Source: Streptomyces poonensis
GTDB lineage: Bacteria; Actinomycetota; Actinomycetes; Streptomycetales; Streptomycetaceae
NCBI RefSeq assembly: GCF_014650915.1
Contig: NZ_BMVW01000016.1
Span: forward strand, 124,001-188,000
DNA length: 64,000 bases
Direction of reading: 5' to 3'
In this document: positions 42,147 through 50,400 of the stretch, in pieces
Position numbering within the stretch: position 1 is the first letter of the stretch
Layout: the number at the start of each line of letters is the position of its first letter
Notes under the pieces: model-generated
What the model was told of the DNA's origin: nothing
Database searches by the model: none
Seen by the model: only the letters and a program-made list of their open reading frames with translations
Made by a program: the position numbers and the translations under genes

Positions 42147-44357
42147 CTACCGGGTGGCGGCCAGCCGGTCCCGTACCTCGACGGCCACCTCGTACGTGTC
42201 GCCGGTCGGCCGGGTGGCCAGAGCCCCCGGATCACGGGTCCAGCGGTCCTCCAGCGCGAACCAGTCGACCGGCTCCGGCGCCCGGCCCGCCCGGAGCGCG
42301 GCCCGCAGCCCACCGAAGTACGTGGACCAGCGCAGCCGGTACAGCCCGCCGACCAGCCCCGCCCACTCGCGGTTGGCGTAGTCCCGCAGCCCGGCGTCCG
42401 CGCCCGCGCGCGTGCCCCACACCGTGAGCAGCGACAGATTGTCGTACGCGAGCCGCTCCCGCTCCCCGTCGCCCGCGCCCCACGCCCGCGCGTCCGCCAC
42501 CCATCTCCCCGTCAGGTGACGGGAGTCGGTGGCCACCAGCCGCTCCAGCAGATCCATCAGCTCCAGCCAGCCGGCGGTCAGCTCGTCGAAGCGGGCCGCG
42601 TCCCCGGCGTGGTACGCCTTCTTGATCCGCGGGAGGAGGACCCGGCTGCGGTTGGAGAGGGCCTGACGGGCGACGTCCAGAAGGTCATGGCGGTACGCCG
42701 AGGACGTACGCAGCCGCGGCTCGACGCGCAGGAGTTCGATGAGCGCGGGCTCGAACTCCTCCCCGTCGTACCGCAGCCGTCTCGGTGACCAGCGGCCCGC
42801 GCGGTCGACGGTCAGCGACGGCCGCGCCCCGAACAGCCCGTCCGCGGCCTCGCTCCACCGGTCGGCGCGCGTCGTGCCGTACGCGGTGCGGCGCAGTACG
42901 TCCCAGGCGGCCTCGGCGTGCGGATCACGCGCCCCGTACCGGGCGTGCGCCCATGAGCGAAACCACTCGTCCAGCCTCAACTCACCCTTGTTCCAAGCGA
43001 GTTCGGAGAAGAGGGCGAAGGCGGCCGGGTTGTTGTCCGCGGCCTCCGGCATGAGCGCGACGCCGCGCAGCGTGCTGCCGTCCTTCGTGCGCCACTTCTC
43101 GTACAGCTCGGCCCAGTCCGGGGTGTTGGCCCCGAGCGCGGTGTGCCCGCCGAAGTTCCAGATCGAGCCGAACGCGTACGGCGTGCCGCCCCAGTCGGCC
43201 TCGCGGTCGACGACGGTCGGGAAGCGGTCGGACAGCCCGTCGACGACCAGCATGTGCCGCTTGTCCACGGCGTCCACGATCTCCCGCGGCGGATTGCGCT
43301 GCCAGCCGAGGATCACCCACACGGCCCCCGGGCGCGCCTCCTGCAACGCCCGCTCCACACCGCGCGCCGCGTCCCCGACCGGTACGTCGCCGGCGGTGCC
43401 GCCCTCGTGCAGCAGATCCATCTTGTACAGGGTCGACGGCCCGCCGAACATCTCGTCCTGGGTCCGGTAGAAGGCCTCGGCCACCTGCGCGAAGTGGTCC
43501 GTGCGCGGGTCCAGCCAGTCGGGCCGCGCGAACCCCATCCACTCGCCCTGCGGCACCGTACGCGCCCCCGGATTGCGCTCGGCGAAGCCGGGCGGGACGG
43601 TCCCGAAGTAGCCGGGGAACACCGGCGTCATCCCCAGCTCCCGCACCCGGTCCGCGATACGGCGCCCCAGCGCGGCCCGCGCGTCGAGGAGCCGACGCGA
43701 CACGGGGTACGGGAACGCGGACAGGTTCTGCAGCAGCCACCACGGCTGGTGGGCCGGCCCGGGGATCCACTCCCTCAGCTCCTCGTCCCCGTACCCGAAC
43801 TCCCGGAACACCCGGTGGTACAGCGCGTCCGCCCCCGCGTAGACGAGGACCTCGTTGTAACCGTGCAGCGCGAGCACGTCCAGCTCGCGCTCCCAGTACG
43901 GCCAGTCGTGATAGGCGCCCGTGTAGCCGTCGTTCGTGTCGTTGAGGACGAAGCGGTGCGGGACGTTCGCGCGGCGGGTGACGGTGCCGTCCATGCCCGG
44001 CAGCTCGCGGGGGAGGAGACCCGTCTGCTCACCGGCCCAGTTGATCTCGGCGTGGGCGATGTGCCGCAAGTACCAGTTGAGGCCGGTGAGTTGGGTGCCC
44101 GGAGTATCGCCGGAGACGGTGATGTGCCCGGTGCGGCCCGACACGCGAAAGGTGTCGGGCTCGCCGTCCGGCTCCGTGCGGAAGTGGATCTGCCGCCAGT
44201 GGCGGGGGAGCAGCCGGCGGGCCGCCGCGGCCGCGGCGGAGCCCCCGGCGGGCCGGCCGGCCGAGGGCTCCGCCTCCGTCGGCGAGGTGCGGGCGACGGC
44301 GGTTCCGGCGGAGCCGGCGGCGAGGACGGTCAGGAGGGCACGACGGGCGAGCGGCAT
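42147..44357 (-). CDS. Secreted GH89 alpha-N-acetylglucosaminidase (NAGLU-like)
   Basis: A 736-residue glycoside hydrolase of family GH89, which removes terminal alpha-linked N-acetylglucosamine. The N-terminus MPLARRALLTVLAAGSAGTAVA is an export signal with twin arginines near the start (possibly Tat). A small N-domain follows, with GTQLTGLNWYLRHIAHAEINWAG; the catalytic barrel begins around HRFVLNDTNDGYTGAYHDWPYWERELDVLALHGYNEVL-like segments and includes RTVPQGEWMGFARPDWLDP, VWVILGWQRNPPREI, AFGSIWNFGGHTALGAN and LMPEAADNNPAAFALFSELAWN. A helical C-domain closes the protein. ATG 44357 with GGAGG 5 bases upstream. Natural substrates in Streptomyces could be glycans or GlcNAc-capped glycoconjugates. 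Confidence 0.9.
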   Translation of the reverse strand: MPLARRALLTVLAAGSAGTAVARTSPTEAEPSAGRPAGGSAAAAAARRLLPRHWRQIHFRTEPDGEPDTFRVSGRTGHITVSGDTPGTQLTGLNWYLRHIAHAEINWAGEQTGLLPRELPGMDGTVTRRANVPHRFVLNDTNDGYTGAYHDWPYWERELDVLALHGYNEVLVYAGADALYHRVFREFGYGDEELREWIPGPAHQPWWLLQNLSAFPYPVSRRLLDARAALGRRIADRVRELGMTPVFPGYFGTVPPGFAERNPGARTVPQGEWMGFARPDWLDPRTDHFAQVAEAFYRTQDEMFGGPSTLYKMDLLHEGGTAGDVPVGDAARGVERALQEARPGAVWVILGWQRNPPREIVDAVDKRHMLVVDGLSDRFPTVVDREADWGGTPYAFGSIWNFGGHTALGANTPDWAELYEKWRTKDGSTLRGVALMPEAADNNPAAFALFSELAWNKGELRLDEWFRSWAHARYGARDPHAEAAWDVLRRTAYGTTRADRWSEAADGLFGARPSLTVDRAGRWSPRRLRYDGEEFEPALIELLRVEPRLRTSSAYRHDLLDVARQALSNRSRVLLPRIKKAYHAGDAARFDELTAGWLELMDLLERLVATDSRHLTGRWVADARAWGAGDGERERLAYDNLSLLTVWGTRAGADAGLRDYANREWAGLVGGLYRLRWSTYFGGLRAALRAGRAPEPVDWFALEDRWTRDPGALATRPTGDTYEVAVEVRDRLAATR

Positions 44358-44754
44358 GATGCCTCCGGGAGACGCGGGACGCAGGGGGGACGCGGGACGC
44401 GGGGTGCGGGGACCTGGGGCAGGGGATCGGGGACCTGGGGGCTGGGAAGCGCCCTGGGAGGGATACCCGGTACGCCGCTCCTCGCTCACGCACAGGGGGC
44501 CACAAGAGGGAGAACCTGGCGTGAACGCCCCCCTTCGCCTGTACGGCTCCGCTCGCGCCGTCGCGCGCCGGTGCGCGCTGTGTGACACAGTGCGCCGCTT
44601 TTGGAACTTGTGGCGGTACGTACCGGGTTGTCAAGATGCAGAGATTCGCCCGTATGACCACTCCGCGTCCTGTGGGGGACGGTACATCCCGGAGGAACCT
44701 TTACGTCCGGTTATGGCCGGTGCGGGGTACGGGGGACAGAGAAGGGGACACACG
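44358..44754. other. Divergent intergenic region with G-rich tract
   Basis: 397 bases. Direct repeats GACGCGGGACGC (44371, 44389) and GGGGACCTGGGG (44408, 44429) form a G-run-rich tract that could fold as a G-quadruplex on the plus strand, in the leader of the GH89 gene. The right part (44575-44700) is A/T-richer with TTGTCAAGATG and probably holds the peroxidase promoter. Confidence 0.5.
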
Positions 44755-46473
44755 GTGCACCGACACCACCGCGAGACCTACTACGTCGTCGACGAGGGCC
44801 GGATCCTGGAGTTCGAGAAGGGCACCGCGACCGCGCGCGTACCGACCGCCGCGGAGCAGCAGCTGGCCTTCCGTTTCTCCAGGTTCGGCAAGGAAAAGGG
44901 GGTCCAGCTCGACGAGGCGCTGCGCGTCAAGCTCGCCGAGGCCATGACCACGGTCGGCGGGAGCGGCGCCGACCCGGACTCGGGGCAGCCGGGGCCCGGG
45001 GGAACGGCGGGCACACCGGTACCGGCGGGCTTCACCTACCTCGGCCAGTTCGTCGACCACGACCTCACGCTCGACCGCACCCAGGTGGGCCTGGGCGAGC
45101 CGGTCCCGATCGAGGAACTGTTACAGGGCCGCAGCCCCACCCTGGACCTCGACTCGCTCTACGGCCTGGGTCCGCACCACGCCAGCAGCGCCCGCTTCTA
45201 CGAGCCGGACGGCCACCTGGCCATGGGCACGACGCTGGGCGTGCCCTTCCCGCCCGAGTTCCCGCCCGCCAACACCGACCAGAAGGGTTTCGACCTGCCC
45301 CGGGCCGGCGAGACGGCGGGCGGCACCCGGGCCGACAAGCGTGCCGCGCTGATCCCGGACGCCCGCAACGACGAGAACCTGGTCGTGGGCCAGCTGCATC
45401 TCGCCTTCATCCGCTTCCACAACCGCGTGATGGACCGGCTCGCCGAGCGGGGCGTGCCCGAGCCCCTGCTCTTCCACGCGGCCCGGGACGCCGTCGTCAA
45501 GCACTACCAGTGGATGCTGCGGACCGACTTCCTGCCGCGCATCGTCGACCCGGAGATCGTCGAGCGCGTCTTCACCCGCGGCCGCCGCCACTTCGAGGTC
45601 CCGGGACGCACCCGCCCCGGCGACCTCCCCACCATGCCCATCGAGTTCTCCGTGGCCGCCTACCGGCTCGGGCACAGCATGGTGCGCGGGGCCTACCAGT
45701 GGAACAGCGTCTTCCGCGCGGGCGGACCCGGCGGCATCGCCACGCTCGGCGCGCTGTTCCGGTTCAGCGGCACGGCGGGCAACCTCACCCCGGGCCCGGA
45801 CGACCTGAGCGACCTCGACGACCCGAACGCGGGGGAGAACCTGCGCCTGCCGAGCAACTGGATCGCCGACTGGCGCCGGCTCTTCGACTTCGGCGAGGCG
45901 GGCCGCGAGGACCTGGTGGTGCCCGAGGCCGAGTCCAACGTCGCCAAACGCATCGACACCCTGCTCGTCGACCCGCTGGCCGCGCTGCCCGCGGGCACCT
46001 TCGACGGCCGGGGCCGCCCGGTCCCGACACCGGTCCAGCGCAACCTGGCCTTCCGCAACCTCACCCGGGCCGGCATGGTCGAGCTCGCCACCGGCCAGCA
46101 GCTAGCCGCCCAGATGTGCATCGAGCCGCTGACGGAGGACCAGATCCTCCGGGGCGACGGCGGCGCGGTCCTGGACGGCCTGACGCCCGCCGAGCGGGAG
46201 CAGGTGGTGGCCCACACCCCGCTCTGGTTCTACGTCCTGCGTGAGGCGGAGGTGAACGAGCGCCATCCCGGCAGCCTCACAGGAGTCGGCGGCACGCTCG
46301 TCGCGGAGGTCTTCCACCGGGCGATGGAGGGCAGCCGCATCTCGATAGTGAAGCATCCGGGCTGGCGCCCGAGCCTCCCGTCCCGCCGCCCGCGCCAGTT
46401 CACGATGACGGACTTGCTGCTGTTCGCGTTCGAGGAGGACGCGGATCTGCTGAACCCGCTGGGCCAGGGGTAA
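44755..46473 (+). CDS. Animal-type haem peroxidase family protein (TTA codon)
   Basis: A 572-residue protein of the animal haem peroxidase (peroxidase-cyclooxygenase) superfamily. The distal histidine block is FTYLGQFVDHDLTLDRT, followed by RNDENLVVGQLHLAFIRFHNRVMDRL; the proximal histidine is in VAAYRLGHSMVRGAY. It lacks a signal peptide. GTG 44755 (VHRHHRETYY) with AAGGGG upstream is the likely start. Codon 123 (bases 45121-45123, in IEELLQGR) is TTA, so translation probably depends on the bldA tRNA and occurs late in growth. Bacterial members are peroxicin-like enzymes of uncertain substrate. Monocistronic, with a terminator downstream. Confidence 0.88.
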   Translation: MHRHHRETYYVVDEGRILEFEKGTATARVPTAAEQQLAFRFSRFGKEKGVQLDEALRVKLAEAMTTVGGSGADPDSGQPGPGGTAGTPVPAGFTYLGQFVDHDLTLDRTQVGLGEPVPIEELLQGRSPTLDLDSLYGLGPHHASSARFYEPDGHLAMGTTLGVPFPPEFPPANTDQKGFDLPRAGETAGGTRADKRAALIPDARNDENLVVGQLHLAFIRFHNRVMDRLAERGVPEPLLFHAARDAVVKHYQWMLRTDFLPRIVDPEIVERVFTRGRRHFEVPGRTRPGDLPTMPIEFSVAAYRLGHSMVRGAYQWNSVFRAGGPGGIATLGALFRFSGTAGNLTPGPDDLSDLDDPNAGENLRLPSNWIADWRRLFDFGEAGREDLVVPEAESNVAKRIDTLLVDPLAALPAGTFDGRGRPVPTPVQRNLAFRNLTRAGMVELATGQQLAAQMCIEPLTEDQILRGDGGAVLDGLTPAEREQVVAHTPLWFYVLREAEVNERHPGSLTGVGGTLVAEVFHRAMEGSRISIVKHPGWRPSLPSRRPRQFTMTDLLLFAFEEDADLLNPLGQG

Positions 46474-46510
46474 CGGCGACAACGGGGCGATCCACGGGAG
46501 AGGTCACCCT

Positions 46511-46550
46511 GGCGGCGGCTCACGGCCCGAAGGGCCACGGAGCCGCCGCC
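46511..46550. terminator. Bidirectional terminator after the peroxidase
   Basis: Perfect arms GGCGGCGGCTC (46511-46521) and GAGCCGCCGCC (46540-46550), plus an inner GGCCC/GGGCC pair, between two convergent genes. Confidence 0.8.
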
Positions 46551-46619
46551 AGGCGCTGAAACGGCAGGAGACATCACTGAACAGACAGGAGACGGTTCGG
46601 TCGTGGTGTTTCCTTCGCG

Positions 46620-47318
46620 TCACACCCGGCGGGGCGAGGCCAGCACATAGCGCACGCCGGTACGTGGCTCGGTGTGCTCGCTGACCTGCCAGCCCGCGTC
46701 CTCCAACGTGTCCGCGCAGGCCCGCAGCGCCGCGACATCCGGCTCGCGCACCGCGACGGCCTCCGGCTGTGGAGTGGCCCGCACCCGGTAACCGGCGTCC
46801 TCCGCCCCCGTGGCCGGCCGGTGACCGGCTGCCTCCAGGGCCAGCGCGGCGGCCCGTATGAGATGAGCGCGCTCCCACCCGCACGGCCGGTGCACGGAAC
46901 CGTCCGGATTGGTCATCCGCCGCAGCTCCAGCAGCCCCTGCCAGGCGCTGTGCACCTCGCGCGTGCGGGCAGGCCCCGACCCCGCCGCATCCTCCCCGCC
47001 GACGCGGGCGGCGAAGACGCCGGATCCGGCCTCGGCGGGGGAGGCGCCGGATCCGGCCTCGGCGGGGGAGGCGCCGGATCCGGCCTCGGCGGGGGAGGGT
47101 GACGGAACGTCCGCGCCCGCGCCGGTGCCCGTGGCCCCCTCCCGCAACCGGTGCCCGGCAGGCGTCAGGAAGTGATCGTGCGGCGGACGCGGATGCCGGA
47201 AGGCGAGCCCTCGCTTCACCAGTGCCGCGAGCTGCGCCTCGGTACCGCGCAGCCGCCCGGTCACGGGATCGGCGGCGTCGATCACGCGCTGCTGGGCGGT
47301 CGTGGGCGGTCGTGTCAC
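46620..47318 (-). CDS. Hypothetical protein with internal 27-bp coding repeats
   Basis: A 232-residue protein I do not recognise. It begins VTRPPTTAQQRVIDAADPVTGRLRGTEAQLAALVKRGLAFRHPRP, which could be a small winged-helix-like domain. Residues about 75-100 are a tandem repeat SPAEAGSGA three times (27-base DNA units, 47020-47098). The C-terminal half includes AWQGLLELRRMTNPDGSVHRPCGWERAHLIRAAALALEAAGHRP and two segments of similar pattern (YRVRATPQPEAVAVREP and WQVSEHTEPRTGVRYVLASP). GTG 47318 was chosen for AAGGAA about 8 bases upstream. No partner genes; cytoplasmic. Its upstream neighbour on the other strand is the candidate small RNA. Confidence 0.6.
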   Translation of the reverse strand: MTRPPTTAQQRVIDAADPVTGRLRGTEAQLAALVKRGLAFRHPRPPHDHFLTPAGHRLREGATGTGAGADVPSPSPAEAGSGASPAEAGSGASPAEAGSGVFAARVGGEDAAGSGPARTREVHSAWQGLLELRRMTNPDGSVHRPCGWERAHLIRAAALALEAAGHRPATGAEDAGYRVRATPQPEAVAVREPDVAALRACADTLEDAGWQVSEHTEPRTGVRYVLASPRRV

Positions 47319-47412
47319 GGCACGTTCCTTCCCGGTCGTACGGTCGGCGGGGCCGGTTCTGCCTCTGTCCCCGGTCCTGTCGAGAGTACGAGGAGGGGCT
47401 GACAACGGTGTG

Positions 47413-47441
47413 CCGACGGTGCGCTGCCGATGGGGTATGAT
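47413..47441 (+). promoter_or_regulatory. Promoter of the candidate small RNA
   Basis: -10 TATGAT (47436-47441), one base from TATAAT consensus; -35 CCGACG (47413-47418) keeping the GAC core, 17-base spacer. Expected start of transcription near 47448. Confidence 0.6.
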
Positions 47442-47447
47442 TGATCT

Positions 47448-47593
47448 TGAGCAGGCCGCCGGAACTCCCGGTGCCCGGCCGTGCGTTGGTGGTCCAAGGA
47501 AAGACGCCCCGCTTCCTGCGGGGAGATGCAGGTGCAAGGCCTGCCCGGCGCTCAGAGGATGAGCCCCACCCCGATGACGGGGTGGGGCTCATC
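47448..47593 (+). ncRNA. Candidate small RNA with tRNA-like cloverleaf
   Basis: About 145 bases bounded by a promoter and a strong terminator with no credible reading frame. Bases 47483-47552 fold as a 70-base cloverleaf: acceptor GCGTTGG/CCGGCGC (47483-47489 with 47545-47551, two G-U pairs), D-arm GTC/GAC with loop CAAGGAAA (GG and A14/A21 positions kept), anticodon arm CCCCG/CGGGG with 7-base loop CTTCCTG, 4-base variable region AGAT, T-arm GCAGG/CCTGC with loop TGCAAGG. It departs from a true tRNA at position 55 (G not T), a three-pair D-stem, T at 37 and no encoded CCA. The anticodon position reads TCC. An ordinary tRNA-Gly is unlikely; a regulatory or tRNA-mimic RNA is my preferred reading. 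Confidence 0.6.
47558..47593. terminator. Strong hairpin terminator after the small RNA
   Basis: Sixteen-base perfect arms at 47558-47573 and 47578-47593 with loop ATGA. It ends the candidate RNA on the plus strand and also lies 57 bases beyond the phosphatase stop on the minus strand, so it may serve both. Confidence 0.9.
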
Positions 47594-47649
47594 GGCGTCT
47601 TGACGGCCCCGCCTCCCCCGGGGCGAGTGCCGATGAGCGCTGGGCGTCC

Positions 47650-48258
47650 TCACGCCGAGGGGCTGACGTTCCAGCTGGTGATGACGGGCCGCTCGTGCTC
47701 CGTGCCGAGCCGGCTGACCGTGCCCGTCCCGAGCCGGAACAGCGCGCCGTCGCCCGGTGGCAGCCCGAGCCAGCGCGCGGTCAGCACCCGCAGGAAGTGC
47801 CCGTGAGCGACCAGGGCGACGTCGCCCTCGGCGCCTTCCAGCGCCGCCCGGACCTTCGCGAGCATGCGGTCGGCCCGTGCCCCGACCTGCTCCGGGCTCT
47901 CTCCTGGATGCTCGGCCGGCCCGGGGACGACACCGTCCGTGAACAGGAACCAGTCGGGCCGGGTGCGCTGGATGTCGGCGGTGGTGATCCCTTCGTACCC
48001 GCCGTAGTCCCATTCGCTGAGGTCCGCGTCGATCCGGACCTCGCGCAGCCCGGCCAGCCCCGCCAGCTCCGCCGTCTCCCGGGCCCGCTTCATCGGGCTG
48101 ACGAGAACGGGCCCGATCCGCCCCTCGCCGAGGAGCGGGACGATCGCACGCGCCTGCTCCCGTCCCCTGTCGGTGAGGGGGAGGTCCGTCCAGCTGGTGT
48201 GCTGCCCGGACCGGGACCACTCGGTCTCGCCATGCCGCACGAGAAGCAGCTCACCCAT
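47650..48258 (-). CDS. Histidine phosphatase (phosphoglycerate-mutase-like) family protein
   Basis: A 202-residue member of the histidine phosphatase superfamily. The phospho-accepting histidine is in LLLVRHGETEWS; the fold continues with WTDLPLTDRGREQA, LVSPMKRARETAELAG, LSEWDYGGYEGIT and the second catalytic His in VALVAHGHFLRVL. Substrate range is broad in this family (sugar phosphates, alpha-ribazole phosphate, others), so no specific substrate is claimed. ATG 48258 (MGELLL); a GTG at 48267 is open but less well placed relative to GGAAGG. Confidence 0.9.
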   Translation of the reverse strand: MGELLLVRHGETEWSRSGQHTSWTDLPLTDRGREQARAIVPLLGEGRIGPVLVSPMKRARETAELAGLAGLREVRIDADLSEWDYGGYEGITTADIQRTRPDWFLFTDGVVPGPAEHPGESPEQVGARADRMLAKVRAALEGAEGDVALVAHGHFLRVLTARWLGLPPGDGALFRLGTGTVSRLGTEHERPVITSWNVSPSA

Positions 48259-48524
48259 GGCCGGCACCTTCCTTCCGTCTGACGATCGGGACGACCGATC
48301 ACCGTTCCATGATCACCAACAGGCTGCCGTGTGCCCGCATTCCCGGCGTGTCGGGGTGGCCCGTCATGGCCGGATGTCGGTGGTCCCCGAGTGTGGTGCC
48401 CCCGATCCGTCGTCGCCGGAATGGTGGCTTTCGGTCATTGTTCCGGTACTCGCCGTTTCGATCAGGTGTGCGGGTACCCGGCGGCCGTTTCCGACCTCAC
48501 CGCAGTGTGCAGAGGAGGAGTGCC

Positions 48525-49319
48525 ATGGACCGGACCGAGGGACCTGAAGGGCCCCGCCAGGAAGGAAACCAAAAGGCCAAGGAGGTCGGCCGGACCGCCC
48601 AGGAGGGTGCACGGCAGAGCGCGCACGTCGTCCGGGAGAAGGGCCAGGAGGTGGCGGGCACGGCCCGGGAAGGAGCGCAGGAAGTGCTCCAGGAGACCGC
48701 CGGCCGGGGCCGGGACCTCTATGAGCGGTTCAAGGAGCAGGCGGAGGGGGAGGCCGGTACGCAGGCCCGGCGGCTGGCCACCAATATCCGCTATCTGGCC
48801 GAGGACCTGCAGCACATGAGCGAGAGCTGCAAGCCCGAATCGCCCGCCGCCCCGCTGGTGCGCCGGATGGCCGAGCGCGGGCACACGCTGGCCGACCGGC
48901 TGGACCGGCAGCGCCCCGGTGAACTCCTGGACGAGGTCCGGGACTTCGCACGTCGGCGCCCGGGGATGTTCCTCGCCGGCGCGGCGCTGGCCGGGTTCGC
49001 CGTGTCCCGGCTGGGGCGGGGTGTCACCGCGGCCGGTGGCACGAGCACGGACATGGGCACGGACACGGGCACGGACACGGGCACGGACATGGTCACCACG
49101 ACGACCCCGGGGACGGACACCACTGTTCTGCCCGCTCCCGAGGAACAGGTCGAGGCCGCGCCCGTGCCGCCGTCCGCGTACGAGTCGCAGGCGCCCCGGT
49201 CCGCGTACACCCCGGAGCCCGGGCTGCACGGCGGCGAGGGACCTCCGCCGTCCACGACGCCGCGGGTCACGCCGCCGGCCCGGCCCGGTGAGCCCGGGAA
49301 GCCCGGCAGGGGGTGGTGA
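48525..49319 (+). CDS. Amphipathic/coiled-coil protein of a membrane-stress-like cluster
   Basis: A 264-residue protein. Residues 1-80 are charged heptad-like repeats (EVGRTAQEGARQSAHVV, EVAGTAREGAQEVLQETAG), like apolipoprotein or LEA-type helices. Then RYLAEDLQHMSES, RMAERGHTLADRLDRQRPGELLDEVRDFARRRPGMFLAGAALAGFAVSRL with one short membrane-like helix, and a disordered tail with a GTDT tandem (STDMGTDTGTDTGTDM). ATG 48525 follows AGGAGGAG. It is followed closely by a holin-like and a DUF3618 gene, so the three probably act together at the membrane. Exact role unknown. Confidence 0.75.
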   Translation: MDRTEGPEGPRQEGNQKAKEVGRTAQEGARQSAHVVREKGQEVAGTAREGAQEVLQETAGRGRDLYERFKEQAEGEAGTQARRLATNIRYLAEDLQHMSESCKPESPAAPLVRRMAERGHTLADRLDRQRPGELLDEVRDFARRRPGMFLAGAALAGFAVSRLGRGVTAAGGTSTDMGTDTGTDTGTDMVTTTTPGTDTTVLPAPEEQVEAAPVPPSAYESQAPRSAYTPEPGLHGGEGPPPSTTPRVTPPARPGEPGKPGRGW

Positions 49320-49321
49320 CC

Positions 49322-49792
49322 ATGGCGTCCCAGGACGTCGGACGGCCCGGCCCCCCGCGAGGCCGGCCGCAGGACACGTCCACGCCCGCGCCCGAACCGG
49401 CGCCGACGCGCGGTGACGACGCGTCGATCGGCGACCTGATCAGCGAGATCAGCAGCGACCTGTCGCGGCTGGTGCGCAACGAGGTCGAGCTGGCCAAGAC
49501 GGAGCTGAAACAGGAGGGCCGGAAGGCGGGCAAGGCCGCGGGCCTGTACGGCGGTGCGGGTTATGCCACCGGGCTGGCCCTGCTGCTGGCCACGTTCGCG
49601 GCGATGTACGGCCTCCGGCATGTCATCGACATCGCCTGGGCGGCCCTGATCCTCACCGTGGTGTGGGCGGGGATCGGCGCGGCCCTGTACGCCACCGGGC
49701 GCCGGCGGATGCGCACGGTCCAGCTCACCCCCGAACAGTCACTGGATTCACTGAAGGAGGACGCGAAATGGGCACGACACCCGACCAGTTGA
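49322..49792 (+). CDS. Phage_holin_3_6 / DUF1469-like membrane protein
   Basis: A 156-residue protein. After a Pro-rich lead (about 35 residues) comes the family helix SIGDLISEISSDLSRLVRNEVELAKTELKQEGRKAGKAAG, then two spans (GYATGLALLLATFAAMYGLR and IAWAALILTVVWAGIGAALYA) and a basic cytoplasmic end. Called holin-like by family name only; in Streptomyces these genes are chromosomal and not with phage genes. ATG 49322 has AGGGGG 8 bases upstream; starts at 49313 and 49316 are possible. Overlaps the end of its downstream neighbour by 25 bases. Confidence 0.85.
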   Translation: MASQDVGRPGPPRGRPQDTSTPAPEPAPTRGDDASIGDLISEISSDLSRLVRNEVELAKTELKQEGRKAGKAAGLYGGAGYATGLALLLATFAAMYGLRHVIDIAWAALILTVVWAGIGAALYATGRRRMRTVQLTPEQSLDSLKEDAKWARHPTS

Positions 49793-50400
49793 GGCAGGAC
49801 GCCGACGAGACCCGCGCACACCTGGCGGAGACCGCGGACCGGCTGGTCGAGCGGGTCAGCCCGCCCCGTGTGATGCGCCGTCAGGCGAGTGCCGCACGCT
49901 CCCGCATCGGCAATGTCAAGGAGCGGGTGATGGGGACCGCCCGGTCCGTCACGCCCTCCCCGTCCGACGTGGGTGACACCGTGCGTGAGACCACGGAGCA
50001 GCTCGGTGAGCAGGCACGCCAGGTGCCCGAGCAGGTGCGTCGCCGGACGGAGGGCAGCCCGCTCGCCGCCGGGCTGATCGCGTTCGGCACCGGCCTGCTC
50101 GCCGGGGCCCTGTTCCCGGCGACCGGTACGGAGGAACGCGTGGGGCAGCGCATCCGCGAGCGCTCCGACGACCTGGTCGAACCGGCGAAGGAGACGGTCC
50201 GGGAGGCCGCTCAGGAGATCAAGGAGGGCATGCGCGAGCCCGCCCGGGAGGCCGCCTCGTCAGTGAAGGACACCGCGCAGGAGGTGGCCCGGTCCACCGG
50301 TCGGCAGGCCCGCCGGTCCGGGCAGGAGGGAGCACAGGAGGTGCGCCGCACCGGGCGGCAGACCGGCGAGGAGGCCCGGCGGCGGGCCGAAGGCCGTTGA
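49768..50400 (+). CDS. DUF3618-containing amphipathic membrane protein
   Basis: A 210-residue protein. DUF3618 is at the N-terminus: TTPDQLRQDADETRAHLAETADRLVERVSP. A membrane-type segment GSPLAAGLIAFGTGLLAGALFP is at about 110-130, followed by a long charged helix with repeats (EPAKETVREAAQEIKEGMREPAREAASSVKDTAQEVARSTG). AAGGAGG lies 8 bases before ATG 49768, inside the holin-like gene, so the two are coupled. Third gene of the cluster starting at 48525; envelope or cell-size stress is a guess from the family. Confidence 0.87.
   Translation: MGTTPDQLRQDADETRAHLAETADRLVERVSPPRVMRRQASAARSRIGNVKERVMGTARSVTPSPSDVGDTVRETTEQLGEQARQVPEQVRRRTEGSPLAAGLIAFGTGLLAGALFPATGTEERVGQRIRERSDDLVEPAKETVREAAQEIKEGMREPAREAASSVKDTAQEVARSTGRQARRSGQEGAQEVRRTGRQTGEEARRRAEGR

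Larger units (their letters stand above)
47319..47649. other. Intergenic region carrying a candidate small RNA
   Basis: 331 bases between two leftward genes. It contains a rightward promoter-like pair (47413-47441), the tRNA-like RNA and its terminator, described separately. Nothing else seen. Confidence 0.6.

Noticed and set aside
47483..47552. A functional tRNA-Gly(TCC)
   Set aside because: The cloverleaf lacks T55, has T at position 37, a three-pair D-stem and no encoded CCA; listed instead as a tRNA-like small RNA.
49322..49792. Prophage remnant, from the holin-like annotation
   Set aside because: No other phage gene is nearby and the family is chromosomal in Streptomyces, clustered with DUF3618.
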